From positions 6,654,001 to 6,718,000 of the forward strand of contig NC_133400.1 of NCBI RefSeq assembly GCF_047511655.1: 64,000 nucleotides of DNA. Reading direction: 5' to 3'. This DNA is from Castor canadensis (Eukaryota > Chordata > Mammalia > Rodentia > Castoridae). Shown here in pieces: positions 1 to 11,559 of this stretch. The notes below the pieces were generated by a model, which had not been told where the DNA came from, made no database searches, and was given only the letters and a program-made list of their open reading frames with translations. Position numbers and translations under genes: made by a program. Numbering within the stretch: the first letter of the stretch is position 1; every line of letters begins with the position of its first letter.

Positions 1-86
1 GACGGGGACCCCAGGGGCTAGGGGTCGGAGACCCGGGGCTTTGGGGACACGCCCAGCCGCCCCGCCCGCCTCGGCCCCCTCCTCAC
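1..86 (-). other. GAN: GAN intron 1 (5' part)
   Basis: Follows the GTGAGG donor at 81-86. GC-rich, part of the CpG island. Bases 4-46 of the plus strand carry five runs of four G (4-7, 14-17, 21-24, 35-38, 43-46), a possible G-quadruplex just inside the intron on the template strand. Confidence 0.85.
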
Positions 87-253
87 CTGATGTACGGGCT
101 GGCCGCCGCTAGGATGTTTTTCTGCACCGGGATCTCCTCCCCGTCGAGGACCAGGTGCGCGTCGCAGAAGCGGGACTCCTCGCGGAAAGAGCTGAGCGCT
201 CGCAGCAGGCGCGCGGCGTGCTGAGGGTCGGATACGGCGCTGCCCTCGGCCAT
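87..253 (-). CDS. GAN: GAN coding exon 1 (gigaxonin, residues 1-56 partial)
   Basis: Gigaxonin is a BTB-Kelch substrate adaptor for the CUL3 ubiquitin ligase. It controls turnover of intermediate filaments and some microtubule-associated proteins in the cytoplasm; loss causes giant axonal neuropathy in people. Read on the minus strand from the ATG at 253, the exon gives 55 codons plus two bases. It starts MAEGSAVSDPQHAARLLRAL and ends ..NILAAASPYI-R, which I recognise as the human gigaxonin N-terminus. It covers the start of the BTB domain (FCDAHLVLDGEEIPVQKNIL). The exon ends at 87 with AG followed by a GTGAGG donor, so the Arg56 codon is split. The start has a strong context (G at -3, G at +4). 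The remaining exons lie beyond the left edge. Very sure of identity. Confidence 0.97.
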
Positions 254-650
254 CGCGGCGCCGGCTCCTCAGCCGCCGGGTCCGGCTTCCCAGACCGCCA
301 GACCCAACCCCTCAAGCAGCCCGCGTCTGGCGCGCGCCCCGTCTGGACACCCCGCGCGCGCGTGCGCGCGCCCGCCTGGCTCGGCTCTCAGCGCTCGCTG
401 CTGAAGCTGGAGCCCCCGAAACGCGCCTGCGCCATGGGCGCGCGAAGCCGGCGCCTTTAAGGAGCCGCGGCGTTGCGTCATTTCTCTGAGACGCCCTCGT
501 GCCTCCTTCCCCGCCCTCGTGCTCCAGTCGCCGGAGGCAGCCAATCAGAAGCCTCCTTCCTTTGCCGGCGGCGGGTCTGAGCCCCGAGCAGACCCAGTGA
601 CCGTGACGGCTGCCGCAGCGGAATGTTTACGCGAGAACGCGGCTCTGGGG
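254..650 (-). promoter_or_regulatory. GAN: GAN 5' leader and proximal promoter
   Basis: Upstream of the GAN ATG, with no TATA box visible. Motifs seen: a CCAAT box at 541-545 on the plus strand (NF-Y type); a TGCGTCA motif at about 475-481 (AP-1/CRE-like); GC-box-like CCGCCC at about 511-516; and an alternating purine-pyrimidine CG tract at 353-371. The transcription start cannot be fixed from sequence; a position between about 330 and 460 is plausible for this TATA-less promoter. Confidence 0.7.
388..435 (-). other. Possible upstream ORF of GAN (15 codons)
   Basis: An ATG at 435 on the minus strand opens a 15-residue frame that stops at 388-390 (TGA), 135 bp before the GAN start. It has G at +4 and C at -3. 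It matters only if transcription starts upstream of 435, which is unknown. Confidence 0.35.
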
Positions 651-3600
651 TCAGCCCACGGCACCCGGAACCATGAGTTTGAATGCGAGTCTCAGTTCTC
701 CCACGTCCTAGCAGTGTGGCCAGGGGTAAGGTGCCCACCCCCAATTTCTCCATCCACAAAATGAAAACGAGGACTTGTTTATGTTGCGAACTCAAGGGCT
801 CCGTAAGTAGGTGTAGCTCTCGTTTACAGGGGAAAAGGAACGTCCCAGGTGAGAAAACGGACCCTGAAAAAAGTCGCTTTGTTTTCGGACTAGGAAGGAG
901 CTGTAGCAGATGAACCTGGAGAAATATGCGGGACCCTTTAAAATTTGCAGGGTCTCCTTAGCCGTGGTGAGGAGGCTGGTCCCGCTCCTGTAGTTGTTAA
1001 GACCCATGGAAGAGTTTTAAGCAGAGGGGTTTTAGTGTTCTATACAGATCACTAAGCTGCCGAGAGGAGAGAGGGGTGGGGGTGGTGAGGAGTGGCCTGG
1101 ATAAGAGGGCGATGATGGAAATCGGTAATAGTGGATTGCTTTAAATCCACATAGAATTATGAGGGAGAGAGAGTCAAGATCAGTGTTCTGGGTTGCTTAA
1201 CTGCAGGGATGTCAATTCGTGACCCAGGAAGATAAAGGCTGTGACAGGAAGCAACTTGGGTGGGCTCAACGTGCAGGTTAAGCTTCATACTGTTTCCCTA
1301 GAGGCTGTTAAAAGCAAACATTAGGTACTCAACAAGCCTCCAAAAAGGAATTTTATGAGGCCCAAGGATCTGAAGACTCTGGTCAGCAAGCCGGACAACG
1401 CAGGGTGGAGTTTTCACCGCATCGGCTGTGTCGTCTTCAGCCAACCGAAAGGCTCCAATAAAGTCCCAAGGCTTTGGAGTCAGCAGCAGGAATTAGAGTG
1501 TAAAATTACTTTCAGGGCAGAAGACTAGGTAGGGGCAAGGAAGGTACTAGTGGAAGTTTCACATATTTCTAGTTCTTCAAACACAGCTCAGTATTTATAC
1601 ATGCAATGATCCAAGTGTCTAGGATTTGCATCAAAACAAAGGATTGGGGAAAGTAGGTGGCGTGCTGAGCGGTCAAAGTGGCCAGGTGATGGGACACAGA
1701 GATTTGTTGTAGTTTTTGGCTATGCTAAAAAAAAAAAAAAATGAAAAGTAAGGAACAAAAACAAACACAAAGTTTTGTGAGGTTGTCTTCTCCATGACAT
1801 TGGCCCAGTGTTGCAGCTACTGCATTTTGAACATCGCTGTGGCAGGACACTTATTGTAATGAGCTTATTTGTCCATGTCACCTGCCAACTTGTATGTTTG
1901 TAGCTTGGCACAGTTTCCAGGTGTCAAGCGTAATGCTTGGCATATTGTAGAGCTCACTGAGAATTGGATGGATGGAAGGATTTTTTTTTAAGTGCTTAAT
2001 AAATGTTTTCTGAGTTGTATTCTCTGTTCTTAATTTGTGTCTTTTTTTTTCTCAACTGGGCTATTATTGGGGTCATAATGGTAGATATGACTACTATACA
2101 ACTCTACTGTGTATCATGTAGAGATACAGGGATGTAACAAATACTCATTAATTTCGTGGAACTCTGGTCCACTCTTCAAATGTCAGAGATTACAAAATAA
2201 AACAAAGAGCTCCCATAACAGAATCATGGCAGGTAACCAATTATCCCAGAACCAGAGAGTTGCCTTATGAAGTAACTGGAAGTGAGTAGGGATTAGTCAG
2301 GCTCTCGTGGGTAGAGGTGTACCTTCTCTTGTTTTGATGGAAGAAAAGAATAGGGTGACCTGGGCAGAGGATCACAGGCACTGTCATCAGGAGGAAGGTA
2401 ACTGCTAGCAGGAGAGCCTCCCCTGTGCATAAGGACACTTTTTATATCACACCCATTGTTTCCAATATTCCCCACCACTCCACCTGCATGGTGAATTCTT
2501 AGTTGTCCTCTGAAACCTGGCTCAATCATAACCCTCCGAAAACCTTCCACCAGCGTCCCAGGGTCTCTACACTCCCTCTGCTGTGATGCCTGCGTGCTTG
2601 CTTTCTGTGCTGCACTTGCCACGCTGAACTTTAACTCACTGGTTTATGAATCTGTTCCTCTGCTGGGTGAACTCCACCAGGATCGGAGCTGCATTGCATC
2701 CACACAGGTTCCCAGGGTCTTGCACAGGGCCTGGTGCTTAGTGGATGTCCTCAAACGCTTTACATAGTTAGGCAGAAGTAGCAAACAGGTGAATGAGAAG
2801 CAGACAGTGGGTTGTAGGATGTCAAACTATGACAGGGCAAGTGGGTGTTTCAGGAGCTGGAGAACACATGCCCTCCACTCCAGGTCATTGCTGTGTGGGG
2901 TAAGGGCCCCATGGTGCTAGATCTAACAACTTTTCAAGCGATTCTAAAAGTTCACTTCTAGTGTTGAATGTTTTGCTTATCCAACATTAGCTAATAATTC
3001 CACTGGGGAGATAAAAAGTAGCATGGGTCTAGAGACATGATCTAGTTTTAATTTATTCTCAGAGGTAATAGAAAACTTTCTTACTTTACTGAAAAGGGAG
3101 TTGGCAATCCAGAGGATGCTAGGTTGCTAGGAAGAATTGTTAAGTGGTCCTCAGGTGCCCCAGGAATGCTGATCCTGGTGCAGTGGGGAAGGAGGAGGGT
3201 CCAAGAGTGGGAGGAAAGGCCTGGGAGGCAGCGCCTCCCTTCCACCACCCTCCACCACCGCAGGAGCCACTCCCGGATGAGCAGAGAACTGTTGTGCAGC
3301 CTTTCTCAATGTTGCTCAAACTGAACCGCCCTTGGTGTTATTTATGACCATCAGGATGGTGCATATGCTGTTATTGTTTCCTGACATTCCGTAGGTATCA
3401 GATATCAACTCTTGTTGTGAAACATGTAATCAAAGCCATCCGACTTTGCCCTGCCAGTTTCAGTCTCTGGGGACGACGCCAGGCTCTGCTGATTTCCAAG
3501 CTCAACAGCCCCCAGAGAAAGGATTTTTTTTTTTTTTTGGTCTAAACCCCTCCCCCAAACAAAATGTTTGTAAGATATTAATAGTAATCATTCATTCAAC

Positions 3601-3704
3601 AATTTGTTTCAAGCACCCGCTATCTGGTCCGTGCTGCAGATGCAGTGATGGTGAGTGCAGACACAGCTCTCTACACTTTGCTCTAGTTGTATTTTGTGCA
3701 GTGA
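651..3704. other. Intergenic: no gene seen; L2 fragment near 2400-2760
   Basis: Upstream flank of GAN. Composition drops to ordinary AT/GC levels. A poly-A run lies at about 1727-1741. Bases about 2400-2760 read like an L2 3' region (clotting and price-like motifs such as 'cacagggcctggtgctta'). No frame with recognisable protein similarity on either strand. Confidence 0.5.
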
Positions 3705-3794
3705 TTTTTTTTTTTTAACGGTACTGGGGATTGAACCCTGGGCCTCACGTTTGCTAGGACAAGCACTCTACCACTTGAGCCACACCCCCAGCCC
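3705..3794 (-). repeat. tRNA-derived SINE (minus orientation)
   Basis: Poly-T (the reverse of a poly-A tail) leads into 'tactggggattgaaccctgg' and ends 'gccacacccccagccc'. This is the reverse complement of a tRNA-like SINE body with an A-box (GGCTCAAGTGGTAGAG) and B-box (GGTTCAATCCC). Confidence 0.85.
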
Positions 3795-4685
3795 ATTTTT
3801 TATTTTTACAATTGTTGTGGGAGTGGGAAGGGAAGAAAAACAAGAAAGCAGTTTCCATTTGCAATAAAATAGCTTTCTTTTGCTTTGAAAAATGAGCCCT
3901 TGGAAATATGGGCTTTTATTGTTGAAAAATCCAGTACAATAGGTACTGTAATGCAAAGCAAGAAATTAGTAGTTGGAAAACTCTAGAGAACACGGAATCC
4001 CATGGATTCACTTTATTGAAGAGAAACCTGAAGTACAGAGAGAGTACCTCTCTCTTCAGAGGGCTCGGTGAAGGTCATGCATGTGACCTCATGAGGGCAG
4101 AAGGGACCAAGGCCCAGGACTTCTGCCTTCCAGCCTTGTAAGCTTTTCCATTACACCAAGTTGACTCTTCATAAACATTCATTTGGTTGAGACAGTCTCT
4201 GATTCATTTTAAGGTAATCTGCAGACATTTTATTGGGTAAATCTGTCATTTGGCCAAATCTATATATAGCTCCTTTCCAAAAAATCTATGCTCTTCCAAA
4301 TTGCTGAGTCAGAGAACATCTCAGTATTTATAACACTTGAGAGTTGATTCAATGTATTTCATGGTACTCAGAGAAGTGTCTCAGAAACCAGAGAACTAAT
4401 TAAATTGTAATGAAACTCCATGAAGAAGGGACTTCTCTATCCCCACCCACCACAGAGCCGGCACAGTGCCTAACACACTCAGTAGGCGCTCGGTAAAAGT
4501 TTGCTGAGTGAATAAATACTAAGAGGTGGGTGGATGGAGACTTTTCTACCCATAAGGGGTGACTTCAGGTGATGGTTCCATAATTCTCCACAACAGCCTA
4601 CTCGAAGTCTCCAATTGGGTATCTAAGAGATGTCTGGAACTTAATGTGCCAGCAGCACTCATTTACCCACAGGGCAGGAATTCCA

Positions 4686-4768
4686 TTTTATTTTTTTTTC
4701 TGGCATTACTGGGGTTTGAACTCATGCTTGCTAGGTAGGCACTCTGCCACTTGAGCCACTCTGCCAGC
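4686..4768 (-). repeat. tRNA-derived SINE (minus orientation)
   Basis: T-rich head, then 'actggggtttgaactcatgc' and 'ccacttgagccactctgcca'. Same SINE family as at 3705, reverse orientation. Confidence 0.85.
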
Positions 4769-4929
4769 AGGAATCTCTCTCAGACCCTTCCTCCAACTCA
4801 TCAGCCACTCTCAGGCAGACTGTCTCTGGACCCAGCCACTTCAGGCTTCACCAATACCACGTGATCAGGCCATCATTCCAACCCTCCTGTCTTTCCTTTG
4901 TCCCCTTATGAATTCTTTCTCCCCAGAAG

Positions 4930-5505
4930 GCAGGCAGATCAAACCACTTCCCAGTTCAGAACTCTCCAATGGATTTCCATCAAACTTAGAAAAAATGCAG
5001 GAAGGAGGGAAGAAGGAAGGAAACCTCTAAAGTCCTTTCCATGGCCTGCACAGCCCTGTGTGCTCTGACCTAGTTCCTCTTCGACCTCTCTTCCTACCAT
5101 ATCCCCCTCTCAGTGTGCACCAACCAAACTGGCTTTCTTCCTTGAACAGCCCTAGTGTATTCCCTCCCTCAGGGCCTTTGCACTGTCTAATGTCTCAGCC
5201 TGGAAGTTTATTCATATCCCCCTACCTTGCTCTTTCATTCTATTTAAATTAGAGCTCAGATATCAACTGCTCAGCAAGGCCTTTGCTTGCCCCCCCACCT
5301 TAACCTGCTTCATTTTTCTTCATTCATTTAGTTACTACCTAAAATTATGTACAGTTGCTTGTGGATTGTATATCTCCTGATCTTCATGAAGCTTCACAGG
5401 ACTTATTTATACTGAGTCAGTAGACCCTAAAACAATGCCTAGAGTATGGTATGTGTTCAATAAATATTTACTGACTGACTGAATGAGTGAGTGAGTGAAT
5501 TGCTT
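4930..5505 (+). repeat. L2 LINE 3' fragment
   Basis: Runs through the typical L2 order: 'cagggcctttgcactgtc', 'cctggaagtttattcatatcc', 'tcagcaaggcctttgc', and ends 'caataaatatttactgactg'. Ancient and diverged. Confidence 0.65.
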
Positions 5506-5738
5506 GCTGTACCTTTCTATTTCCCGGTGCCTAAACTAACACTGCCAACTTGGAGGAAGCTGAATTATGGAGAGTGATTCAAAGGACCTGAAATGATAAT
5601 TGCAAACTGTAGAATGTAACAACTTCTTTCAAGCTAGGCTCAATGCCAGAACTTGTATTTTCCCCAAAGTGTGCCACATGCACCTTTTAACCAGATGGCG
5701 ATTTGTTACTGTCACTGTTGTTAGGTGACTATTCAAGT

Positions 5739-6039
5739 TCTTTTTTTAGGGGGTGGCATGCTACTGGGATTTGAACTCAGAGCTTTCTGCTTGCTAGGCA
5801 GGTGCTCTACCACTTGACCCACTCCTCCAGCCTGTTTTGCTCTGCTTATTTTGGAGATAGGGTCTTGTTTTGTGCCCAAGCCAGCCTTGACTGCACCTCT
5901 CCTATTTTATGCTTCATATCATCACTGGGATGGCAGATGTGTGCCACCACATCCAGCTTTTTCCCCGTTGAGATGAGATGGGGTCTTGTAAACTTTTTGG
6001 CCAGGCCGGCCTTGAACTGTGATCCTCCTTATGTCAGCC
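5739..6039 (-). repeat. Composite tRNA-like SINE (long form, minus)
   Basis: Poly-T head, tRNA-like unit with 'tttgaactcagagc' and 'ccacttgacccactcc', then a second unit with 'gatagggtcttg', 'gggatggcagatgtgtgcca' and 'gagatggggtcttg'. About 300 bp, the long composite form that recurs across the window. Confidence 0.85.
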
Positions 6040-6075
6040 TTTTTATTCTTTTTAATTTTTTTAGGAGTTCTGTAT

Positions 6076-6081
<6 letters not shown>

Positions 6082-6116
<35 letters not shown>
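6082..6116. repeat. (TG)n microsatellite
   Basis: Seventeen uninterrupted TG units, followed at about 6127-6146 by an (AT)n run. Confidence 0.97.
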
Positions 6117-6120
<4 letters not shown>

Positions 6121-6639
6121 ATATCATATATATATATATATATATTATAAAGACAGGTTTCTTCTTCTAGTCTGTGACTTGCCTTTCTGCTCTCTAAGTG
6201 ATGTCTTTGATGGACACCAAATTAATTGTAATGATGCTCAGTTTATCAACCTTGCCCTTGGTGGCTGGTGCTCTCACATTGTTTAAGAAATCCTTGTCAC
6301 CATGACGTCCTCTTGTACTTTACTCTAGAAGCTTCTCCATTTCCCCTTTCACTCTTACGTCTGTGACCCACCTCAGATGTATGCATTTTCCTAAATCCAG
6401 GTCAAAAATTCAATTCTTCAGAGACTCAAGATCTAAATGTGAAATTCATTCTCATCACTTATTCACTGAACAAAATCTTAAGCACCTGTGAGATGCCAGG
6501 CCCTTGTGGGAGACCACAGCAATTAGGGGCAGCATTTGATTTAAGGAACTAATTGGCTGCTGGGGAAGGAGCTGGACTCGTAGATTAACACCATCTAGTA
6601 AGTAGTAATTTAGCTGGAAAAGATGTTTGTTCAGATATA

Positions 6640-7225
6640 CTGTCCAGATTAATTTCCTCTCTGTACTCGGGTAGGCAGATTACAGTCCCCACACATCAGT
6701 GATCCTGTCTTAACATCCTTTGCGGGGTCCCATTTTCTCCAGGTAAAAGTCCAAGTCACTGTGTGTGGCCTTTGAGGTGTTCCACTTCCTGGGCTCCTCT
6801 CCCTTTCCCTGTCATCTAGACCCCCTGCCATCCTTTATCACAAACCTACACTGACCCCCCCACCCCACCTCCTGCCCCCCCGAGTCCCAGGCACCTGCTC
6901 TGCCCTCCTTCTCCCACAGCTTTGGCACCTAAACACTTCCCATTTACCTCTCCAGCATCAATCACATCTGAGAAGCCCCTCCCACTCCACTCCTTTCTAT
7001 CTCATCATTTGTGCCTCCAGCTCTACCTCTGGAGTCAGATTACCAGGTTCTGTCCCTTCCAGTTCTCTGACCCTGGACACGTTACATAAACTTCCCTCCT
7101 TGGTGGGAAGAACCTCAGTCCCTGCTACATACGGCTTTGTGCACAATGGATTGAATTATCCAGGTACAATTACTCAGCACAGTGTCTAGTATGTGATAAG
7201 TGTTCAGTAAATGGTAGCCTTAAAA
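6640..7225 (+). repeat. L2 LINE 3' fragment
   Basis: Resembles the L2 consensus: 'gtaaaagtccaagtcactgt', 'ggcctttgaggtgttccac', 'caaacctacactga', and a terminal 'cagcacagtgtctagtatgtg' before 'gtgttcagtaaatg'. Confidence 0.55.
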
Positions 7226-7237
7226 AAAAACACAGTT

Positions 7238-7566
7238 ATGACTTGGCGAGGTGGCTCATGCCTGTAATCCTAGCTACTTAGGAGGCAGAGATCAGGAGGA
7301 TCGTGGTTTGAGGCCAACCTGGGCACAAAGTTCATCAGACCCCCAGGCTCCACCAATAAAAAGCTGGGCACAGTGTCAGACACCTGTAATCCTAGCTACC
7401 TGGGAAGGGACCTTGGTCCAGGCTGGTTCTGGCATAAACACAAGACCCTGTTTGAAAAATAACTAAAGCAAAAAAAGTATTGGGGTCATGGCTCAAGTGG
7501 TAGAGTGACTACCTCACAAGTGCAAATCCCTGAGTTCAAACCCCAGTACCAGCAAAAAAACAAACA
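7238..7566 (+). repeat. Composite tRNA-like SINE (long form, plus)
   Basis: Starts 'tggctcatgcctgtaatcc', passes 'ggcagagatcaggaggatcg', then 'ggctcaagtggtagagtg' and ends 'gagttcaaaccccagtacc' plus an A-rich tail. An imperfect direct repeat around 'aacacagttt' flanks it. Confidence 0.88.
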
Positions 7567-8689
7567 CAGTTTTACCCATCATCACTAATGACACTTACCT
7601 GTTAATATTAGTCTTTTCACCAGACTGGCAATTTCTTGAAGGAAGATCATTTCCTTAATTTTTCTCGAATTACCACTTTCACTAGTGCTCCATTTGTGGA
7701 GTTCTTACTCAGGGCCATTCCCGACTGGTCCTGCAACCCCCTACAAGGTCAATATCAGGCTCTCTATGTTATGGACTAAAAGACTCAGGCTCAGAAAAGT
7801 GAAGACTGTCTCTTGCTAATATCTCTGCTAATTAGTGGAATAGTCAAGATTTTGAGTCCTTGCTTCTTTGCAAAGTTGTGACCCATCACCATTGTCATCA
7901 CCTCCCTATGTATTCCTGGCACCTACACAGTCAGCTTAGTAAATATTTGATGAATGGAATTGAATCTGAGAGATGCAGAACCGACTCAAGTGTGTCCAAG
8001 AAAAGCATGGCTTTACTGGAGCTGCCAAAGTTCTAAACGTGACCCTTGAAGTCCAATTAATCAAAGACCGAGACCTGGCATGACAGATAGCATCTAGGCA
8101 GGGGACTGTTTTCAACTTTTCCCTCTTGGGAAATGGCAGTTTCAACATCAATAATTTGCACTTGGTGGCTCCAAGGCGTGCTCTCTAATTGACAGTATTG
8201 CCTTTCCAGAGGAACAGGTTGTCACTTTTCACAAAATTTGTCCTATTTAATGAAGCTTTTTGTTGGGTGTCTAATGACCTGCCATTTTTTTAGTTGGAAG
8301 CTTTTCAATGGTGTGCCAGAAATTTTGGGACAATCCTGTTTGAGAAGATTCTGGAAGTTTGGCCTCTCCTGCTCCTTTGTAAATTTCTGGAGAGCAGAGA
8401 CCACATGTACCCATCTGAATCTCTCATGGCACCTGACTTGGGTAGGCAGGAATTGAACAAGTCATTGCCAAGTTCATTATCTGGACTTGTTTTGTACTGG
8501 GCACTGGGTTTGGCCTTGGGAGGGAGAAACAAGGAATCAGATTCAAATCTTGTTTCCAGGAGTCTCTAAACCAACTCAGAAGGCAAGACGCAAATGACAA
8601 ACAACTGATTTGAATAAAACGGGGTGCAGGGCAGAAAGCCATACTGGGTACCTCCCTTCCTAAAGTATAACTTATACTTAAAGATCAGT
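7567..8689. other. Intergenic: nothing recognised
   Basis: No gene, RNA or clear repeat seen. The short open frames present do not resemble a protein family I know. Confidence 0.4.
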
Positions 8690-8850
8690 GGGGAATTCTT
8701 TGATATTAAAACAAGCATGGGGGGGATAAAAAAAAAGTAATAAAGGGGATGAATTTGATCAAAGTACATTATATGCATGTATGGAAATACCACAATGAAA
8801 CCCCATTGTATAAATAATACATTGTAATGAAAATAAAGAAAAATGAAAAA
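8690..8850 (+). repeat. L1 3'-end fragment
   Basis: A-rich 'gatgaatttgatcaaagtac', 'attatatgcatgtatggaaa' and 'caatgaaaccccattgta' followed by A-rich sequence. The reverse complement of a related sequence occurs at about 22930-23110. Confidence 0.65.
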
Positions 8851-9009
8851 ACTAAGCATGAGATGGTATGGAGTATGCTGAATATGCACAGACATTTTAT
8901 AGTAGACCCTCTCTGTGTCTGTATCCTCTGTGGCCCTCTTCTCTGCCATTGGGATGTTTGGATGGGAGATACTGGCAAACACTGTCATTGGAGACACAGA
9001 ATTGGGTTT

Positions 9010-9120
9010 TCAGTTCAAGTTTTCTCTACCACTTAGCGCCGTGTGACTTTATCAGTAACTTGAGCTTTCTGGATCTCAGTTTATTCATGATCTTGTTTTG
9101 TGAGGATTAGTGTTTTACAT
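9010..9120 (+). repeat. MIR-like fragment
   Basis: 'tctaccacttagcgccgtgtgac...aacttgagctttctggatctcag' follows the MIR core order. Old and diverged. Confidence 0.5.
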
Positions 9121-9378
9121 AAAGCTTTTGTCACACGCATGGTAGCTTTTGTACTTACTACGAGGAAATGAATGTTTATGGGATGTTGGTGAATGGATGG
9201 AGCAAGTAACAAGACAGTCTGTTCCTACACAGCAAAAAAAAAAAAAAGGGTGTATGTTCCCTTTATCAGGAATACTTTGTAATTCTGTATCATTTTGTAC
9301 TTTGTTATAATACCCAAATCAAAGAAGCTACAGCTATCCAAGTTTCAGCTGTGAGGAAAACTGAAGCCTCAAGCAGTA

Positions 9379-9900
9379 GTGCCTGGGGCCTTGCCCAAAT
9401 CGAGACTGGTCAACTTGAGATCTGCACCAGTGCCTCCTTCAGCTCAGGGCAGGGACAGGGACAAGAGGACACACCTTTCAAGCCACTTCCTTTCCTTTCC
9501 AAACTGTGGACCAACTGAATTTCAACCATGTGTCACAAAAGCACACAGTCTTCCAAGCCATGCTGGGACAGAAGTGCCTCACGAGTTCCCTGGAAAGACT
9601 CTGAAAGCACCATGGGTCCTGTACTTCTTGAGAACATCCCCACACACAGAAAGTCCCGTGCAGTTTCAGAAGCCACGGGGACCCAGCAGCCCCTCCAGCA
9701 TGTCTCACAAGTGCTCAAGACCCTTCTACACTGAACATCCTGAGCCTAACCAATTGTGGAACCCCAAACTCACACCCTCCAGGCAGACAGCAGAAACAGT
9801 GCAACCCAACATAACAAACCCCAGCAACCTCAGCCAGGGACACTGTACCATCACCTCTGCAATCATTTTCTTTCTAAAAAGTTTAGCCTTCAATAAATAG
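9379..9900 (+). other. Longest open frame outside exons (522 bp), coding unproven
   Basis: A 173-codon frame begins at a GTG (9379), with no recognised domain; its first ATG is further in. Its stop overlaps an AATAAA (9892-9897). Downstream sequence to about 9960 resembles the end of an LTR. I recognise no protein family and the composition is Pro/Ser/Thr-rich, so chance or an old LTR-related sequence is more likely than a gene. Confidence 0.2.
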
Positions 9901-10149
9901 TCAAAGCCAAACCACCCGTTCCCTCTGAGATTTGTGCAAGTCTCGGTGGAGGTGAGAATTGAGATCAAGTCTGCCAGTGGGAGGGGGTGGAGATCAGGGA
10001 ATGGGGTGGTTCACAGGTTACCTTAAATTGCTCGGCTCCACAACAAGCAAGGCCTTCATGGTCATAAGGCCAAGACTGGCCATGGCAGATTGAGGCTCAC
10101 AGAAGAGAGAGGCTTGGGCAGGTCATTCAGTTCATATGTTCACTCAACA

Positions 10150-10270
10150 CACTTTTTTTGAGTAAGTACTATGTGCCAGGCCCTGGTCTAAGCCCCTAGG
10201 ATATATCTGAGACACAGTGAGGAAAAATCTTTGCCCATGAAACTTACATTCTAGTGAAGAAAACATATAA
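10150..10270 (+). repeat. L2/MIR-type fragment
   Basis: 'actatgtgccaggccctggt' followed by 'aacttacattctagtgaaga', a well-known ancient LINE/SINE-related string. Confidence 0.55.
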
Positions 10271-10339
10271 ATACTCAGAGCATTTCATATCAAACCCAGC
10301 ATTCAGAGTTAGTGGTCATCTGAATATTTGTGGTCACCT

Positions 10340-10760
10340 GAATAATAGCCCCAAAGGTATCTATGTCCTAATCACTACAACCTATGAATATGACCTAACA
10401 TGGCAAAAGGGACTTGCAGATGTGATCAAGTTAAGGGTCTAGAGGTGAGGAGCATGTACTGCATAATCCAGGTGGCCTGAGGGACCACAAGTGCCTTCTA
10501 AGAGGGAGGCAGAAGAGGATTTGACCCAAAAGGGAAGAAAATGGTGGGAGGAGGGAACAGGAGTAGAGGGGTTGAAGTGATGAGGGCACACAGCCAAGGA
10601 ATGAGGAAGCTGGAGAAATCAAGGAAACAGATTCTTCCCCAGAGCCTCCACAAGGAAATAGTCCAGCAAGCACCCTGGTTTGTATATTCCTAGGACTCAT
10701 TTTGGACTTCTGACCTCCAGTACTGTAAGAGAATCCACTTGTGTTATTTTAAGGCTGTAA
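10340..10760 (+). repeat. MaLR (MLT1-like) LTR remnant
   Basis: Contains 'gaatatgacctaacatggca', 'acttgcagatgtgatcaagt' and the later 'acttctgacctccagtactg', in the order of MLT1-type LTRs. Related copies lie at 36810 and 52545 (plus) and at 47055, 58320 and 60950 (minus). Confidence 0.7.
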
Positions 10761-11559
10761 GAGAATCAACTGGAGCTGATTTAAGACATTACCAAGTTTA
10801 TGATCACTTGTTCCAGCAGGAACAGGAAACTCTTGCTCCTGTGAAGTGCTTCAGCCTGGTGTTTGGCACCATGTGACTTGTCAGTGTACATTAGCTCTTC
10901 TTATTGTTGTTATTGTAATAAGAAAACTCAGTACCTGCCCTCACCTATGGATGCACAAACAATGTGGACATCACTGTCCCTCCCACAGGAATTCCAAAGG
11001 CAAGGTAAAGAGCCCTCAACTAGGCTGGGGCCTTTTGTTTGCCTAAACCAAATGTCAGACTGAAGACAAAATCAAAATGCCAAGGTGACCTTCAGGCATC
11101 CCATGCCTTTCACCAGTCCCAAGGCCACCCAAAAGCTCTCGCACTTTCTGGAAGGGTGTTGGAGCTACAGGTACCTCTATTATTACCCTTACACTTCCTG
11201 GAATACTGTGGACGTAGTTCCACAGAGGAAACACTGGTAAATCCTAGCAGGATGTATGACTGAAATAAGCACAAATACGCTGAACATAACTGACTGTCCC
11301 CAGGATCCAGTGATGAAGACAGGAAGTCACTTACAGAAAGTCCATTCCAGGAAGAGCTGTAGGAGCCTCCACTGATAGTGGCTTCCATCTTGGATTTCTG
11401 GTCATGAACCAAGGTCTTGCTGGGACAAGCTGCCCTTCAACTGCTTCTTGATGGATGAAGAAAAGGAACCATATATCCCTTTTCTATCTAGAAGATTTAT
11501 CAGTCCCAAAGGTGACTTTTATGCTGGGACAACTGGATATCTATATGCTAATGAAGGAA

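Larger units (their letters stand above)
1..650. promoter_or_regulatory. GAN: CpG island over GAN exon 1 and promoter
   Basis: CpG dinucleotides are dense from the left edge to about 650 and then fall abruptly to the low level of the rest of the window. This is the usual form of a broadly expressed mammalian promoter. The island extends off the left edge. The long frames seen here on both strands are by-products of the GC-rich, stop-poor composition. Confidence 0.93.

Noticed and set aside
155..460. 101-codon plus-strand frame across the GAN promoter
   Set aside because: Antisense to GAN exon 1 in a CpG island; GC-rich DNA has few stops. No protein similarity.
269..544. Minus-strand 91-codon frame upstream of GAN that might extend its N-terminus
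   Set aside because: It stops at 269, before the GAN ATG, and the known gigaxonin N-terminus begins exactly at 253.
7251..7466. Small protein '[12 protein letters not shown]..'
   Set aside because: Translation of a composite SINE; the same peptide style appears in other SINE copies here.
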